Shown here piece by piece: positions 62,747 to 64,000 of a stretch of DNA of 64,000 nt. How positions within the stretch are numbered: the first letter of the stretch is position 1; each line of letters begins with the position of its first letter. The notes under the pieces were generated by a model. The model saw only the letters and a program-made list of their open reading frames with translations. It made no database searches and was not told where the DNA came from. Source of the DNA: Shinisaurus crocodilurus (taxonomy: Eukaryota; Chordata; Lepidosauria; Squamata; Shinisauridae); assembly GCA_021292165.1 (NCBI GenBank), contig CM037877.1, positions 205,076,715 to 205,140,714 of the forward strand. The letters are read 5' to 3'. The translations under genes and the position numbers were made by a program.

Positions 62747-63310
62747 AAATCTTTATTAACTTTGGGATTATCTACAACTGATTCTACAGGTGATTAAGCT
62801 TGGCTTCTTTGAAGTTTGAATGTATTCCACAACCTGAGAAGATTTGAAATCAAACAGTTTTCTTTTACAGCAAATGGTCTTTCATTTATTTTTACCCATA
62901 ACAGAGTATGTAATAGTTCAAGTAGGCTTCTTCAGATTTTACTATTGGGAATGGAGATTATTATTTTTTTAATCCAATCAACTAACCAGTGGATACATTT
63001 CACAAAATAATATACTTTTTAAGTTTGGGACAGCTAACACCCCCCTTTTCATCCTGCATAATTAGTGGTTTTACCCTAGATTTCTTGTTTTTCCTAATAA
63101 ATGTAGATATCACCATTTGCCACTTGATTAATTGTATATTCACTATCCTGATTGGAATAAATTGAAATAAAAACAAATTTTATATAATAGGATGATCTTC
63201 ACAGCTGAAATTCTGCTCCAAATAGTCAAATTCAATTTGAACCATTGATCTAGTAAATGTTACAATTTTTTATACAATGAGTCACAGTTTAATGTTACAT
63301 GTATATGTGC
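62747..63310. other. AT-rich sequence, possible LINE remnant
   Basis: May continue the antisense LINE interrupted by the 5S SINE, but no coding block could be confirmed. Confidence 0.3.
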
Positions 63311-63314
63311 ATAT

Positions 63315-63344
63315 AGTGTGTGTGTGTGTGTATATATATATATA
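63315..63344 (+). repeat. (GT)n(AT)n microsatellite
   Basis: GTGTGTGTGTGTGT followed by ATATATATATATAT-type repeats. Confidence 0.9.
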
Positions 63345-63351
63345 CACGACA

Positions 63352-63560
63352 TCTTTATTTATTTATTATATTTATTAATCGCCCATCTGGCCAGACAACC
63401 GGCCACTCTAAGCGATGTACAATCCAATAAAATACGGGGGGGGGGGGGAGATACACACACACAGTATAAAACACAAAAGCAGTACAATTAAAAACAGTAT
63501 CTATCTATAAACAGGAATTAAAGTATAATGTACATGCAAGTTAGGATAAGATGGGAGGGA
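63352..63560 (-). mobile_element. L2-type LINE 3' tail, antisense
   Basis: TTTATTTATTTATTATATTT then AATCGCCCATCTGGCCAGAC and GGCCACTCTAAGCGATGTAC: third copy of the tail seen at 7745 (+) and 27775 (-). A G homopolymer lies at about 63437-63449. Confidence 0.75.
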
Positions 63561-63831
63561 GTGGCTGGTTGTAAGTGCTCTTTTGTTTCCAAGCTGAGGC
63601 CCTTTGGGCTGAGTCCTGTCCAGCAGCAGATCCTTTCTTTGGGTGCTGAACCACCTCTCTTTATTTAAAAGACAAAACAAAAACCACAGCTGCTGCTCCT
63701 AATCTTGCCTGTGCTGAGAGTGTCTTTCCCAGCATGGCAGCTTCCTTTTTGAAAATTGTGCATGCATGTGCATGTCCTCAAAGGGTTTTACAAGGCTACT
63801 TGTGGGGCAAGCCCTCTGCCTCAGGGCACAT

Positions 63832-63863
<32 letters not shown>

Positions 63864-64000
63864 AAATTTGCTCAGCCAAAATAAATATGAAATTTGCTAA
63901 GAGCTTGTACTATCCAATTGGAGAAGAACCCTTCCCTCAACAAGGGAGGAGGTCTTTTGTGTGATCGGGTTGTCACCCATGAGGGCATTGCTAGCTGGCT
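63561..64000 (+). other. ANKS1A intron to end of window
   Basis: Unique sequence with a GT/AT microsatellite near 63832-63862. No exon recognised. Confidence 0.5.

Noticed and set aside
58491..64000. SAM-domain exons of ANKS1A
   Set aside because: No frame matches the sequence that follows SEWDE in the family, so these exons lie beyond the window.
1..64000. CRISPR arrays, operons, riboswitches or other prokaryotic systems
   Set aside because: The window is a vertebrate intron-rich gene; short regular repeats are microsatellites or transposon parts.

Overview
The window is vertebrate intronic DNA carrying the 5' half of one gene, ANKS1A (ankyrin repeat and SAM domain-containing 1A, Odin), on the + strand. 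The ten constitutive-looking coding exons read in a continuous frame, have consistent splice phases and match the known vertebrate ANKS1A protein. Repeat content is not mammalian: CR1 and L2 LINEs, a DIRS tyrosine-recombinase retrotransposon, a Penelope-like scrap, a tRNA-headed SINE family and several hAT miniature elements. This mixture points to a reptile, most likely a squamate; that is inference from repeat style, not a species identification.

Layout. Positions 1-26012 are the end of a long first intron with no ANKS1A exon. It holds an unrecognised Ser/Arg-rich ORF (1551-1880), a nearly complete DIRS element with its inverted repeats and internal complementary region (3774-8310) that has been hit by an L2 copy, a 690-bp hAT element with an exact target duplication (9420-10109), a possible solo LTR (about 12.7-13.3 kb), antisense L2 and CR1 LINEs (16.0-20.7 kb) and a GC-rich minisatellite (17.2-17.5 kb). 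Positions 26013-39892 encode the ankyrin repeat block; 41553-46935 encode the linker with proline-rich and acidic segments; 57940-58490 is a large exon with conserved phosphoserine-type motifs. Exon 1 lies upstream. The SAM and PTB exons lie downstream, beyond 64000.

The most notable gene-level signals are three probable alternative segments. A 63-nt in-frame cassette exon (30459-30521) lies between ankyrin repeats 2 and 3. A pair of exons (52159-52199 and 55448-55580) keeps frame only when used together (174 nt). A candidate alternative last exon (55773-55921) would end the protein before the SAM and PTB domains.

Other structural signals are a 150-bp-arm inverted repeat (54406-54748), a pre-miRNA-sized hairpin (36786-36883), a 5S-rRNA-headed SINE with a CR1-like tail (62585-62746), a pair of 349-bp repeats in opposite orientation (34264 and 60087), an exact 53-bp direct duplication around an unrecognised ORF (40359-40860), and nested palindromic MITEs. 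A second, badly decayed DIRS-like element sits at 48957-51742. Most of the window otherwise is unique intronic sequence with old repeat fragments. No unknown multi-gene system was found.
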